This document shows, piece after piece, positions 50,466-61,541 of a stretch of 64,000 nt of DNA (position 1 is the first letter of the stretch; every line of letters begins with the position of its first letter). Origin of the DNA: Ilex aquifolium (taxonomy: Eukaryota; Streptophyta; Magnoliopsida; Aquifoliales; Aquifoliaceae); contig OX637394.1 in the NCBI GenBank assembly GCA_951799425.1, forward strand, positions 4,599,501-4,663,500, given 5' to 3'. The position numbers were made by a program, and so were the translations under genes. A model generated the notes under the pieces. The model did not search any database, was not told where the DNA came from, and saw only the letters and a program-made list of their open reading frames with translations.

Positions 50466-53400
50466 GAACATCCAACTGGATGAGCTCGACATGAGAGATG
50501 AAATGGAGACAAGACCAATGCCATCGGAAGAGCTGGAACCAGTTCAGCTTGATGAGAAGCCAGAACACCTCGTTTATGTGGGTTCCAAACTGAACGCTGA
50601 GCTCAAAGGACTCCTCATCCAGTTCCTAAAAGAGAGTATATGAGTGTTCGCTTGGAAGCAAGAAGACATGGAAGGAATTGACCCATCGGTTATTACCCAC
50701 AAGCTATGCGTGAACCCAACTTGCAAACCCATCAAACAGAAGAGGAGGAGCTTTGCTTCTGAAAGGCAAAAGGCAATCAATGAAGAGGTCAGCAAACTCC
50801 TCCATGCCAAGGCTATCAGGGAGGTTCATTACCCCACTTGGTTAGCAAATGTAGTTCTTGTAAAGAAAATCAATGGGAAGTGGCGATTGTGCATCGACTT
50901 CACTGATCTCAACCGAGCATGCCCCAAGGACAGTTTTCCTTTACCTCGGATTGACCTAATAGTGGATGCCACTGCAGGGCACGAGCTCCTCAGTTTCATG
51001 GACGCCTTCTCAGGCTACAACCAGATCAGGATGGATCCCAGCGATCAGGAGAAGACCTCCTTTGTTACTGAACAGGGAACATATTGTTATCAGGTCATGC
51101 CCTTCGGATTGAAGAACGCTGGAGCCACTTACCAGCGGTTGGTAAATAAAATGTTCCAGAAGCAAATATGAGCATCCATGGAAGTTTACATTGATGACAT
51201 GCTAGTGAAGTCACTGAAAGCAGAGCTCCACATCGAGCACTTAGCTGAGTCATTTCGAATTCTAAAAGAGTACAAAATGAAGCTAAACCCTGCGAAGTGC
51301 GCATTTGGGGTCTCGGCAGGAAAATTTCTGGGCTTTATAGTCAGCAGCAGAGGGATTGAAGCCAATCCAGAAAAGGTTAGAGCAATGGTGGAAATGCAAT
51401 CACCATCCAACACGAAAGAAGTGCAACGTTTGACAGGCAGGATAGCTGCACTGAGCCGTTTTGTGTCTAGGTCCAGCGATAAATGCCAGCCATTTTTTCA
51501 GATCTTGAAGAAGGCATTCCGCTGGGATGCCAAGTGTGAAGAAGCATTCGAAGACCTAAAGAGATATATGAGCTCTCCTCCTGTTCTGGTGAGCCCTCTA
51601 GAAGGGGAAGTCCTCACCCTCTACCTAGCGGTTTCAGATTTTTCAACAAGTGCAGCGCTAGTTAGGGAGCGAGACAGAGCTCAGCAACCCGTCTACTACT
51701 GTAGCAGAGCTCTGAGGGGGGCAGAGGAGAGATATCCAAAGATGGAAAAACTCGTTCTAGCTCTGGTTACAACAGCTAGGAGACTTAGACCTTATTTCCA
51801 GGCTCATACTATCGAGGTTCCAACAGATCAGCCAATGAAGCAAGTGCTACACAAGCCGAAGTCCTCAGGGAGGTTGGTTAAATGGGCCGTAGAGCTCAGT
51901 GAGTTTGATATCAGGTACAAGCCAAGAACTGCCATCAAAGGGCAAATTTTGGCAGATTTTATTGCAGAATTCACAGCAGCAGCGCCTATGGAAACCACGG
52001 ATTTAGTACCGGACCTTCCCATATGGAAGCTTTCAGTGGATGGAGCTGTCAATGCTCAGGGAAGCGGTGCAGGAATGATCCTGACCTCTCCAGAAGGAAT
52101 AGACGTCGAATATGCCCTCAGATTTGGGTTCAAAGCTTCAAATAATGAGGCAGAATATGAAGCCGTTATCGCTGGGCTTAATCTTGCCTATTCTATGGAA
52201 GCAGAGCAGCTGGAGATCTGCAGTGACTCTCAACTGGTGGTGAAGCAGATAGAAGAGTGTTACGAGGCAAGAGGCAAGAAGATGGTCCTGTACCTCAAAA
52301 AGGTACGAGAACTAATGAAACAGTTTGTGCAGGTTAAGGTCAGACACGTGCCTAGAATGGAGAACTCACGAGCAGATGCTCTGGCAAGGTTAGCAACTGC
52401 CTCGCAAGAGGATTTGGATAGGCTAATTCCAGTAGAGCACCTTCCAAAGCCCTCGGTAAGCATCGAAGAAGAGGAAATTCTATCAATTGAAGCTCAGCCG
52501 AGCTGGATGGATCCCATCGTAGAGTACCTTCAGAATGGAACTCTGCCAAGTAATGCCAAGGAGGCATCCAAGCTAAGGGCCAGGTCAGCCAGATTTTCCC
52601 TGATGCAAGGGAAACTGTACAAACGTGGATTTTCAATGCCTCTCCTTAAGTGTATAGGAGACGAAGATGCTAATTATATACTCAGAGAGGTACATGAGGG
52701 GATATGTGGCAATCACATAGGAGCTCGGGCCTTGGCAGGAAAAGTACTGAGGCAAGGATATTATTGGCCCACCATGCTCAAAAGCGCCACCGACTTAGTA
52801 AGAAAATGCAAAACTTGCCAAGAGCATGCTAATATGTCCCACTGTCCTCCCGAGCTCCTAACCTCGGTGGTAAGCCCATGGCCTTTTCAGCAGTGGGGGT
52901 TGGACATTCTGGGACCCCTTCCCACCGGTGTGGGGCAGTGTAAGTTTGCCATCGTAGGAGTGGATTACTTTACTAAATGGGCAGAGGTCGAACCTTTGGC
53001 AACGATCACAGAGCAAAAAGTTCAAAACTTCGTTTGGAAGTCGATAGTTTGCAGGTTTGGAGTTCCCAGAGCGTTCGTATCTGACAATGGAAAGCAGTTT
53101 GATAATTCAAAGTTCAAAAGTTTTTGTGCTGAGCTTGGAATCAAGAACTATTTCTCAGCTCCTGCCCATCCCCAGTCTAATGGGCAGGCAGAGGTCACAA
53201 TAAGAACCATAAAGTCAGCTTTGAAGACCAAGCTAGAAAACCTAAAAGGCAAATGGGTGGAGTACATTCCGGAGGTATTGTGGGCCTACAGGACCACCGC
53301 CAGATCTGCGACTCAGGAAACCCCCTTTGCTTTGGCCTTTGGGACCGAGGCAGTGGCCCCAGTAGAGATAGGGCTCCAATCACCAAGGGTGGAGTTTGCA

Positions 53401-53739
53401 GATTCCGAGCACAATGATGAATCTCTCTTGCTGAACCTCGATCTCTTGGATGAAAAGAGGGACAGAGCTCTGCACCGTGTCCGCACTTACCAAAAGAAAA
53501 CTGCGAGGTATTATGACAGGAGGGTAAAACACAGAAGTTTCAAGGCTGGAGATTTGGTACTTAGGAGGCTTCTGCTTGCAAGAAAGGATCCCACGCATGG
53601 GAAATTGGGACCTAATTGGGAAGGGCCCTATATCGTGTCAAGGGTAATCAGACCGGGGAATTATGAGTTGCAAACAGAGGAAGGAAAGGTTCTACCTCAC
53701 TCGTGGAATGCCGAGCACCTTAAGAAGTTTTTCCAGTAA
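50197..53739 (+). pseudogene. pol: Retrotransposon Pol, interrupted by two stop codons
   Basis: One frame carries the end of the protease, then reverse transcriptase, RNase H1, an archaeal-type RNase H and integrase. Visible signatures: LANVVLVKKINGKWRLCIDF and YIDDML (RT active site), YLAVSDFSTSAALV (first RNase H), LSVDGAVNAQGSGAGMIL and SDSQLVVKQIEE (second RNase H), a HH-CC zinc site ending CKTC, and the integrase D-D-E set in WGLDILGP, FVSDNGKQF and NGQAEVTIR. The frame is entered by a one-base shift near 50,195 within a run of G. It is broken by TGA at 50,641-50,643 (before RT) and TGA at 51,169-51,171 (inside RT, just before the YIDDML region). Both could have arisen by C-to-T change at CGA. 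The copy therefore should not make full-length Pol. Confidence 0.9.
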
Positions 53740-53822
53740 GTGTTACTTGTAATATAGCTATTTTTGAATAAGAAAGAGCAAGTCTTTTATTCACCCTTCA
53801 ATGGATTCCAAAGTAAAGAGAT

Positions 53823-54369
53823 GGGCTCTTCAGCTCATAAACAAACGATAAGCTTCAAAGCTTATAAATACAAGATGAGCTCTTCAGCTCATAAAACAAA
53901 CGATGAGCTTCAAAGCTTATAAATACAAGATGAGCTCTTCAGCTCATAAAACAAACGATGAGCTTCAAAGCTTATAAATACAAGATGAGCTCTTCAGCTC
54001 ATAAACAAACGATAAGCTTCAAAGCTTATAAATACAAGATGAGCTCTTCAGCTCATAAACAAACGATGAGCTTCAAAGCTTATAAATACAAGATGAGCTC
54101 TTCAGCTCATAAAACAAACGATGAGCTTCAAAGCTTATAAATACAAGATGAGCTCTTCAGCTCATAAACAAACGATAAGCTTCAAAGCTTATAAATACAA
54201 GATGAGCTCTTCAGCTCATAAACAAACGATAAGCTTCAAAGCTTATAAATACAAGATGAGCTATTCAGCTCATAAACAAACGATAAGCTTCAAAGCTTAT
54301 AAATACAAGATGAGCTCTTCAGCTCATAAACAAATAATAAGCTTCCAAGCTTACCAAAAGCAAGATGAG
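53823..54369. repeat. 54/55-bp tandem array (about ten copies)
   Basis: The unit runs gagctcttcagctcataaac - aaacgataagcttcaaagct - tataaatacaagat and recurs with only one-base length changes (an extra A) and rare substitutions. The last copy is degenerate. Each unit holds two small dyads, gagctcttcagctc and aagcttcaaagctt. It starts just past the pol stop codon and ends before the antisense gene ends. The 18-residue repeat encoded on the + strand (FKAYKYKMSSSAHK) is probably incidental. Confidence 0.95.
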
Positions 54370-54922
54370 TTCTACAGCTCCTCGGCGCATACAAGCTTCT
54401 AGGCTCGTAAAATTCAAGACTGGTATCTTCTTGGAGACACCAACAGTCAAATTAAAGAACGAGCTCTTCTTGGAGACACCAACAGTCTTTCCTCCGCGAC
54501 TAGTGGTCCTTATGCACCCTCGAAGACCCTAAAATGTCCAGTACGGCAGAGAGCACTCACAAAGTCAGATGGGAAGTGAGGTCAGTACCAACATGACATT
54601 TTGTTTTCCATCAACGCCCGTGGTGCGACCTATGGAAATCAGTTGGGAATTGAGGTCAGCACAAACATGATCTTCTGTTTTCCATCGATGTTCGTGGTCT
54701 GATCTCTGGGACTAGTCAGAAACTAAGGTCAGTGCAAACATGATCTTCTGTTCGTGTTCCGAACACCAAGAGCTCGTATATGGGCATGCATGCTCAAAAA
54801 TGAACAACCTAGAATTCAGAATATCCAAGAAAATAAACGTGCGGAAAAGTATAAAAAAAAAAGGGGGTCATAGTCTGGCATCGTTCAAGAAAAGAAAGAA
54901 AGATACAAGGGAAAAATCCTAG

Positions 54923-56007
54923 TCTTTCTTAAGTTCAGCTTTCAGCTCAGCAACCTCTCCCTTCAGGCTAGCATTCTATTTTTGCAGCTCATCCCTTTCT
55001 TGCTCAGCCTTGTGAAGCGAGTCAAGAAGCTTCTGACCAATGGAGGTAAGGAAGATGGTGGACAGAGAGTCAGGAGAAGGAGAGTCATCCCTCTTACGCT
55101 TCCTTGAACTCGTGACGGTGTTTCCATCCTTGTTAGAATCCCCGTCCTCGTCAGAATCAGAGAAAGAGGTCCAGGAAGAGTAAGGAATAGTGGAAAACTC
55201 AAACTCAGTAGCCTCAGCCCCAAGCAAATAGAGGTTTGCGCTCATCATCAGCTCGGAATAAGTCTTAGACTCCACAAGCAACAACTCGTTGATATTCACC
55301 ATCCCTGGTAAACCCAGGTCAGGTGGATCTGCACAGCAAGGACATAATAAGAGCATATCTTTAAAAGGAAAATACTCAAAAGAGCTATGCTCGAGCTTAC
55401 CAATACGAGAGAAGCTCTTCCAGGACCGAGGAATCCTAGCTTTACGACAGCGATCCTCAGGAGACCTCCAAGCCTCTCCAGAAGCAAAAAAGAAACGCTT
55501 AGACCACCCTTCAGGGTTGGAGGGAAGATCTAGAACCAAAGGGCGTAAATTGAAATCCCTCCAACGGAAGAAACTGAAGCAGGGAGCATCATCTTCCTCA
55601 ATCTCGAAGAAGTATAGAAACTCAGAGACAAAGGGGAACCTGCCAAGAGCATGCAGGCGGCAGAACAAGAAGAAGCTTACCATAGCACCCCATCCTCGTG
55701 GAGAAAGGCGAGAAGGGCACAGGCCATAATAGGCAAGAACTCGCCCAATGGCCGGATGAATGGGAAGGCGAAGTCCCATGTCCATAGCACCTTCAAAGAA
55801 ACAGACTTCCCCTCGGGGGAGGTAGTTACAAGGCTCGTCGGAGGAAGAGACTCGCATAGGCAAGTCAAGATCAGGGAAAAACCGTTTTTTGATGTCCACC
55901 AAATCAGAAGATTCAAGTATTGAAGGGGACAGATAGCGACAATGCCACTTCCATTCGATTCCAAAGGAGGATCGTTCCTGGAACAAAGAAGAAGCGGAGG
56001 CAGCCAT
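54923..56007 (-). CDS. Antisense ORF 2 of the retrotransposon (Transposase_28-like)
   Basis: The frame starts at 56,007 (MAASASSLFQERSSFGIEWK) and runs 343 codons to a TAG at 54,976. It stays open past that stop for about 17 more residues of the same coiled-coil character (LKGEVAELKAELKKD), so the TAG looks like a late interruption. The core (GEVCFFEGAMDMGLRLPIHP, VLAYYGLCPSRLSPRGWGAM, FEIEEDDAPCFSFF) parallels the core of the other antisense gene at 57,199-59,837. Both resemble the Pfam 'putative gypsy type transposon' family from memory. A probable intron lies at about 55,300-55,400 (gtaagc...tgtgcag). A nuclear-type basic stretch SSRKRKRDD precedes the tail. Function is unknown. Confidence 0.6.
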
Positions 56008-56153
56008 CGAAAATGCTGGTAAGGAAAAAGACGCAAGAAATCAAGAAGAAAGTCAAGAATAGGTCATGCACTTGGGAGCTTTTCAGGAAACTAATAGCCA
56101 AGAAAGAGGGAATCAAGTGTCCTGTTTAGTTTCTTAATTAATGAAGGTAGCAG

Positions 56154-56236
56154 CGGTTATGGAAAGTGGCTACGGTTATGGAAAGTGGCTACGGTTATGG
56201 AAAGTGGTTGCGGTTATGGAAAGGGGAAAGACGTGG
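56154..56236. repeat. 19-bp minisatellite
   Basis: cggttatggaaagtggcta repeats with starts at 56,154, 56,173, 56,192 and 56,211. A shortened further copy lies near 56,237. Confidence 0.95.
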
Positions 56237-56299
56237 CGGTTATGGGAAGCGGTTGAGAGAAAAACGCGGGAAAAGAAATCAGATATTACCCCTCCTATT

Positions 56300-57198
56300 T
56301 GCACTCAAAACAACCAACGAAAATTCTGACCCCACCAAGCAACGTATCCTCCATATTTGAGCCCAGCCCAGTCAAAAACAGAACACTTGTATAGCAAGTC
56401 TTTAAGGCCTACAATTCTAAGAGCCCTGCTCGCGTTAGAGAGGAAGAATTCATCAAAGGAACTTAACAGCCTCTGAAAGTTCATAACCTTGCTTAAAGAA
56501 GGTCTGAAGCATCCCTCAAAACAAGATGGGGGAAAAAGAGAGGTAAAACGTAGAAGAAGGTCTTCTATTTTTCGGACCAACGAAATTTTTTCATTCCAGA
56601 AAGGGATCCGTCGAAAGAGCAATGAAGCTCAGAAATAACCTTTAAGGTCAGACAACAGAGCAAAGTAGCTCAGAAGGAGCTCTTAAGATACAAAAAGAGC
56701 TAAAAAAGCGCAGTAAGAGCTCTTAGGTTCAGAAGAAGAGCTGCATAGCTCAGCAGGAATTCACGAGCACAAGCTATGCAACTCAGAACGAGCACGCCAG
56801 TTCAGAATATCAGACTAAGCAGCTCAGAACGAAGAAGGATAAGTAATGGATCCTTAGGGTACCAACCACTGAGCTTAAAAGGCTTAGGAGAAGCAGTTGA
56901 GCATAGCACCAAGCCTCCTGTCTTCTTCAAATCTAGTAATTTTGCTTCAAGAAGTGCATAGCACCCCTCAAAGCAAAAGGGGGCAAGGGAAGTATACAAA
57001 GTTGAATACATACAGGTGCGGAAATTCAAAGATATATTCAAAAATATATATGTGCTGAAATTCAAAGGGGCATATGAATATGATAAACCAACAATGAAAA
57101 AACAAAATGACGAACGATCGCAAAGTAGCACAAGGTCCTAGCCCAAGTCAAAGTTACATCTCAAAAATTCTTTACAAAGAAATTACAATTAAAAAGAC
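56300..57198. other. Spacer between the two antisense genes
   Basis: Low-complexity, with recurrent agctcag / gagctc motifs (56,620-56,830). No gene is recognised. It would hold the promoter of antisense ORF 2 and the 3' end of antisense ORF 1. Confidence 0.5.
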
Positions 57199-59837
57199 CT
57201 AAGTTTCTGAAGGGGGAGTGGACAGAAGACCCTGCAGCTCGGCAGACACAGCATCAGCAGGAGAAGCAGAACCCAGGAGCTCAGGGGGCAAGGATCCTGA
57301 TGCTGGAGGAGTGGAATTTCCGGGAACACTGACCCCAGGAGCCTCTGCCGTACCAGGCAATGATGTTTGTTCGAGTGCCTCAGTCACCAGGTCAGCAGAT
57401 GAGGCCACTGCAAGAACAGTAGAGGGGGAAGCAGAGGCATCTTGGAGTAGAGCTCCAGGAGGAAGAGCTGAGGTGTCTTCCTCACCACTAGAGTCAGATT
57501 CTTCCATTTCCTCCTCAGTAGGGATAGGAAAATTGAATTCGAGATCTGGGTAAGCTTTGATAGCTTTACGCCTAAAAGCAAGCCATCCAGTAGCCCACAA
57601 AGTGGTGGCCTCATCCTTAAGCTCGGCAATCTCCTTGCCTTTCTGTGTGACCAAGTTTTTCTGCTCCTCAAGCTCCTCGCAGAGCTTGCCATTTGCTTCA
57701 TTGAGGGCGAGATAGTCTTGCTTGGCCTGGCTGAGCTCTTTCTTGGCGTCAAAGGCCTCTTGACTGGCCTTGGTCCACGCATCAACCTTAAGCTGCAGGT
57801 CCTCCTTAACCAGCCTCAGCTCGTCCTGAGCTTTCTTCTCCCCTTCCTCAGCTCTGACCTTGACGGTCAATGTATGCTTAAGGTCGGAAGCTTGCTTCAT
57901 CGATTGCTCTTTGAGATTCTCCACTTGAGCTCTGAGGTCTTCATTCTGAGTTCTAAGGCCTTCGTTCTCAACGGACAATTCGGAAATTTTGGCCTTATAT
58001 GTCTTCAAGACCTTAAAGGAGCTCTCTTGAGATCGGACTCGGTGCAGCAGACCTTTCGTATGAAGGGCAGCCTGAGAACATAAGAAAAATACAGCAAATC
58101 ACATCAGACCACGAAATGCGAACAAGCAAATAGGAACAGGGGCGAGCACTTACAACAGCCCCCCCTGAAGAGCTGAAGAGATGGATTCCTCAAGGGGCAT
58201 GGAAGCAGCCTTCAGAACATCAGATTCAGAAAAAATAGAGGAAAGAGCTCCAGCAGCAAGGTCCATGTTGTCAAAAAAGGAGTCCTCACCTTCCTCCTCA
58301 GATTTTCTCTCCTTCTCAGTCGCCTTCCCAGAGGCACTGTATTTGAAATTCCCGGGTTGGAGATCGGGAATCAATTCCAAAGCCTTCTCGACCTCAGAGG
58401 AGGAAGGGGAAGCCTGACCCCCCTCTTGAGCAGGCGCCAACCTAGAAGGGGCCACTGGAGGGGAAGAGGTGTTTGCAGTTTGTGGAGTCCCAGAGGAGGA
58501 GGGCGGAGCCTTGCTTGGAACCTGTTCTTCAGTTACAGAAGGGGGAGAAGACACCTCCAATCTGGGGATTTTAGCCCAGATACCTGGACCACTCCCAGAA
58601 CTAACCCGGGACTTGCGCTTGCTGGATCTACCACCTTTCATCAGCTCATCCACCTTGGCCTTGAGCTCTTCTGGAGTAGACTTCATGGTAGAAGAACCTG
58701 GAATGTCTGGGGGGGAGTAGGAAGATGTAAGGAGAAGAAGAAGGGAAGGAAGCGCAACGAAGAGGAAAAGAAAGAAGGTACCTTCGTCAGCCCCTAAAAT
58801 CGATAATGGAATCGCCAAGGTCACCACAGGGGGACTCAGACCTAGCCGCACCAAATTTCGTGACTCAATCAGGTCAGCGTACCTCTCTGGCTTGATCTTC
58901 TCCAACTCCTCTAGCACTTGCTTATCCTCAAGGCTGAGCTCAAGACGATCACCTGAAAAAAAAGAAAGTGTGCCAATAAGGAAAAGGCTAAAGGTTTGCA
59001 AGTTCCAGATTAGAGCTCAGTTGACTTGAGGAAAGACTCACGCAAGTTGTCTGGTTCAGCCCAAGCTGTTGGGATACCGAGAGTATCCGTCTTATCAGCA
59101 GGATTATACTCCCAATTGGTGCCCCCGACAAAAAAGAAGTGTTCCTTCTAGTGCTTATGAGAGGTCGGAATGTTAGAGATAAACTGCCTAGCGTTGGCAC
59201 GCTTAGAGGCATACAAGAAGCCTCCAGAGGTCGGCTTAACGTTGAAGAGCTCCAGAAACAAAGAAATACTAGGAAGCCCAAGTTTATGTTTCCTAAAGAT
59301 GACTAGAAGACCAACCATGACACCATAGAAGTTGGGAGAAATCTGGGAGGGGCACACATGGAAATGTTGCAGAATAGCCTTGATGAAGGGGTGCAGAGGA
59401 AAGCGAAGACCGTTATCAAAGGAGGCAAGAAAGAAGCAGACCCTATTGTGTACTTGTTCTACATAGTAGACTGATCTGTCTGGGCACCAGGGTTCGACCC
59501 CAGGAGGAAAGCCGTACCGAATCTTATAAACTTTCATTAGCTCAGGGGCCTCTTTGCTGTAGCCCACAGACTCGGCATGCTTAAAGGCAAGCCCCAAATA
59601 TGTGGTCTTCCCTTCAACCCCAACTCCATTGACCTTGCCTTTGCCTTTGTCTGGCTTAGGAGCCAGGGAGGGGGACGTTGAGGGAGGCTCTTCGGTATTA
59701 ACCACAGAATCAACGGCTTCCACCCCAGGGAAGTTATCTATCTCGTCACCTACCTCCCCTAATTCGGAATCCTCTTCGGCTGACCTAGACCCTAAAAGTG
59801 AAACAGAGGAGCGAGTGGCTCTAGAAGAGGCAGACAT
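57199..59837 (-). CDS. Antisense ORF 1 of the retrotransposon (Transposase_28-like, spliced, coiled coil)
   Basis: Probable exons on the minus strand: 59837-59042, 58952-58782, 58706-58154 and 58071-57199, each with GT-AG signals. Exon 1 (MSASSRATRSSVSLLGSRSA) holds the core YGFPPGVEPWCPDRSVYYVE and GLRFPLHPFIKAILQHFHVC. It is interrupted by a TAG at 59,148, and sense resumes beyond it (EHFFFVGGTNWEYNPADKTD). Exon 2 gives LSLEDKQVLEELEKIKPERY. Exon 3 is Ser/Pro/Glu-rich (MKSTPEELKAKVDELMKGGR). Exon 4 is a long coiled coil (ENEGLRTQNEDLRAQVENLK) with an acidic Ser/Pro-rich tail. The exon 3-4 junction does not keep frame as read, possibly because of a run of seven G at the exon 3 end. Antisense genes of this family are reported in Tat-lineage elements; their role is unknown. 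Confidence 0.6.
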
Positions 59838-60316
59838 GATAGGAAGAGAAAAAGGAAGGTTAAAGGAACGGTAAAGCAGAGGAGCACAGGACAGACACTC
59901 TTTGATAACCCTTGGGTCGGCACAGTAACTCCTGACGGCAAGGATGTGAACTATAGAGCTCCAATCAACGAAATGAGGAAGGGGGGCTAAGCAACGGTCA
60001 CGATTCTAAAAGTAAAAGAATCGAAAAGCCCAGAAATGTAGCAACCACCTCGAACTCGAGGGATCCAGAGCAAAAGGGGGAAGAGAAAGGGGCAAAGGAC
60101 GTACCTAACTCAGGAATAGCTGTGAGTGGAAGCCTGGAGCACTATCGGAGGAAGGAGGCGATGCGAATCTTCGAAACGAGGGCAGGGAATTCGATTTCAA
60201 GCAAGAAAGCAGAAAGGCTCAAGTAAAACGATCCGAAATCGCAGAGAAAATGGAGATGAGGAGCAGTAAGGGAGATGAACAGTGTGAAGAAAACGGTTCA
60301 TGTAGCTGTTTCTGTG

Positions 60317-60324
60317 TATTTAAA
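60317..60324 (-). promoter_or_regulatory. TATA-like box for antisense transcription
   Basis: On the minus strand, tcaagctttaaatacacaga is followed about 30-90 bp on by a pyrimidine-rich leader (ttcatctcccttactgctcc), and 480 bp later by the antisense ORF 1 start. Inferred only. Confidence 0.35.
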
Positions 60325-60471
60325 GCTTGAAGGGCGTGGGCTGAGACATGCGCGGGAATCGAGGAGAAGTCATGATTACTGCAAACCGTCAAAAATCTCC
60401 AAGTCACGTACTAGCCACGTGAATATTTAACTCAGTCTGGAATGCAGGTCAGCCCTTACCTAAGCCAGCTT

Positions 60472-60493
60472 AAGGCAAGAGCTGGGGGGCAAC
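60472..60493 (+). other. Polypurine tract
   Basis: aaggcaagagctggggggca lies immediately before the 3' LTR, where plus-strand priming occurs. Confidence 0.6.
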
Positions 60494-61209
60494 TGATGAT
60501 GCCTAAAATAAATAGACACGAGCTCAGGAAATAAGCTCAGGTCGGGAGCTCCGGTAGAATAAGCAGAGTTCATCCAGCAGTGGTCAGAGCTCGTCTAGTC
60601 AGCGCTAAGAGCTCCCAGCCGGGGACACATGTTGGGAAATGATGAATGGACAGCAAGATGACAACGGATACAGTTATAAAGGAAGTAGAACCAATCCAAG
60701 GCATGAAACCCGTATTCAACTGCGATCCCCTCCTAAAACTAAGGAGAATCCCACGAAAGAAGGCAAAGATCTCTCCATTTGAAGCCAGCCATAAGGAGTT
60801 TAGGTAACTCCGGAATTATGGATGAAGATAGGGCACGATCCCTTCAATATAGGAAGTAATTCCGGGTTAGAAGTAAGCAGGAGGCCATAAAAGGGGAAGG
60901 CAACCTCCATCACAAAAAAGAAAAAAAAAGGCTAGGAACCCTAATACCCTGAGTATTCGACTGTAACACGTTCAACTGATGAATAAAGAGAAAGGAGCAA
61001 GAGCCTCCATTGGAGAGTGGACTAGCCGAGCTCACTAGCCGGTGAACCACTATATTTCTATCGTATTTCACACATTATACATGACTAGAAAAAGCATTCA
61101 TTCACCACTTCATGAGCCTCGTAGCTCAGATGCCATATCAATCCTCATGCAAACTGTTCATGCCAATTAATTTAGTTCCATAGCTCATCTCCGAAGGTTT
61201 ACACCATCA
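60494..61209 (+). repeat. 3' LTR (716 bp)
   Basis: It is the same length as the 5' LTR and differs at six positions seen by eye, all transitions. It is followed by the target duplication ATGTT. Confidence 0.97.
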
Positions 61210-61476
61210 ATGTTCTTAAGAGAAGGGAAATTCACAACTATTTTTTAAACGATTTCAAAGTTGTAAATTTTTTTTTTTTTGCGAATATTTTGTTAAACAC
61301 CATATGTCATTGAATTAAAACATTTTGAGACAAATTTTTTGTGACAGTTGTGTTCACAGTCACAAAAAGTTTATTTGCTATCACAAGTACTATTTGAGAT
61401 TAGTCATTGCTACTATAAAGACTTTATCACCATAATAAATAGAGTTTCAAAAATTTTTTATGGTAGTAACAAAAAT

Positions 61477-61541
61477 CGATAGACACGCTGGTCTTTAGGA
61501 AGTAGTGCTAAAGCATTTCGGTTCGAGTCCAAATAGCAGCA
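61477..61541 (+). pseudogene. Decayed plastid tRNA-Leu (UAG) fragment
   Basis: From tagacacgctg through agtgctaaagcat, ttcggttcgagtcc and tagcagca the sequence follows plastid trnL-UAG, known from memory, from the D-loop to the CCA-less 3' end. Most differences are G-to-A or C-to-T, plus one extra base in the anticodon arm (gtctttagga). The 5' acceptor strand is missing, so it cannot fold as a tRNA. It probably marks a nuclear insertion of plastid DNA. Confidence 0.65.

Larger units (their letters stand above)
47489..61209 (+). mobile_element. Complete Ty3/gypsy LTR retrotransposon, Tat lineage, with two antisense genes
   Basis: The 13,721-bp element has two 716-bp LTRs and a perfect 5-bp target duplication, ATGTT (47,484-47,488 and 61,210-61,214). 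Order: 5' LTR, tRNA-like primer site, gag, protease, reverse transcriptase, RNase H, second (archaeal-type) RNase H, integrase, tandem array, two antisense genes, polypurine tract, 3' LTR. The second RNase H and the antisense genes beyond pol are known features of Tat-lineage elements. By eye the LTRs differ at six sites, all transitions, or about 0.8 percent. Under a rate of 1.3e-8 per site per year, an assumed figure, that is roughly 0.3 million years. The pol frame is broken (see the pol entry), so this copy is probably not autonomous. Confidence 0.95.

Noticed and set aside
53823-54369. CRISPR-like regular repeat array
   Set aside because: Units are directly adjacent with no unique spacers, and it lies inside a plant retrotransposon. 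It is a minisatellite.
53958-54402. Repeat protein of 18-residue units
   Set aside because: The frame stays open only because most units are 54 bp and lack stops. Copies with 55 bp break it.
61477-61541. Functional nuclear tRNA-Leu
   Set aside because: The 5' acceptor strand is absent and the anticodon arm has an extra base, so a cloverleaf cannot form.
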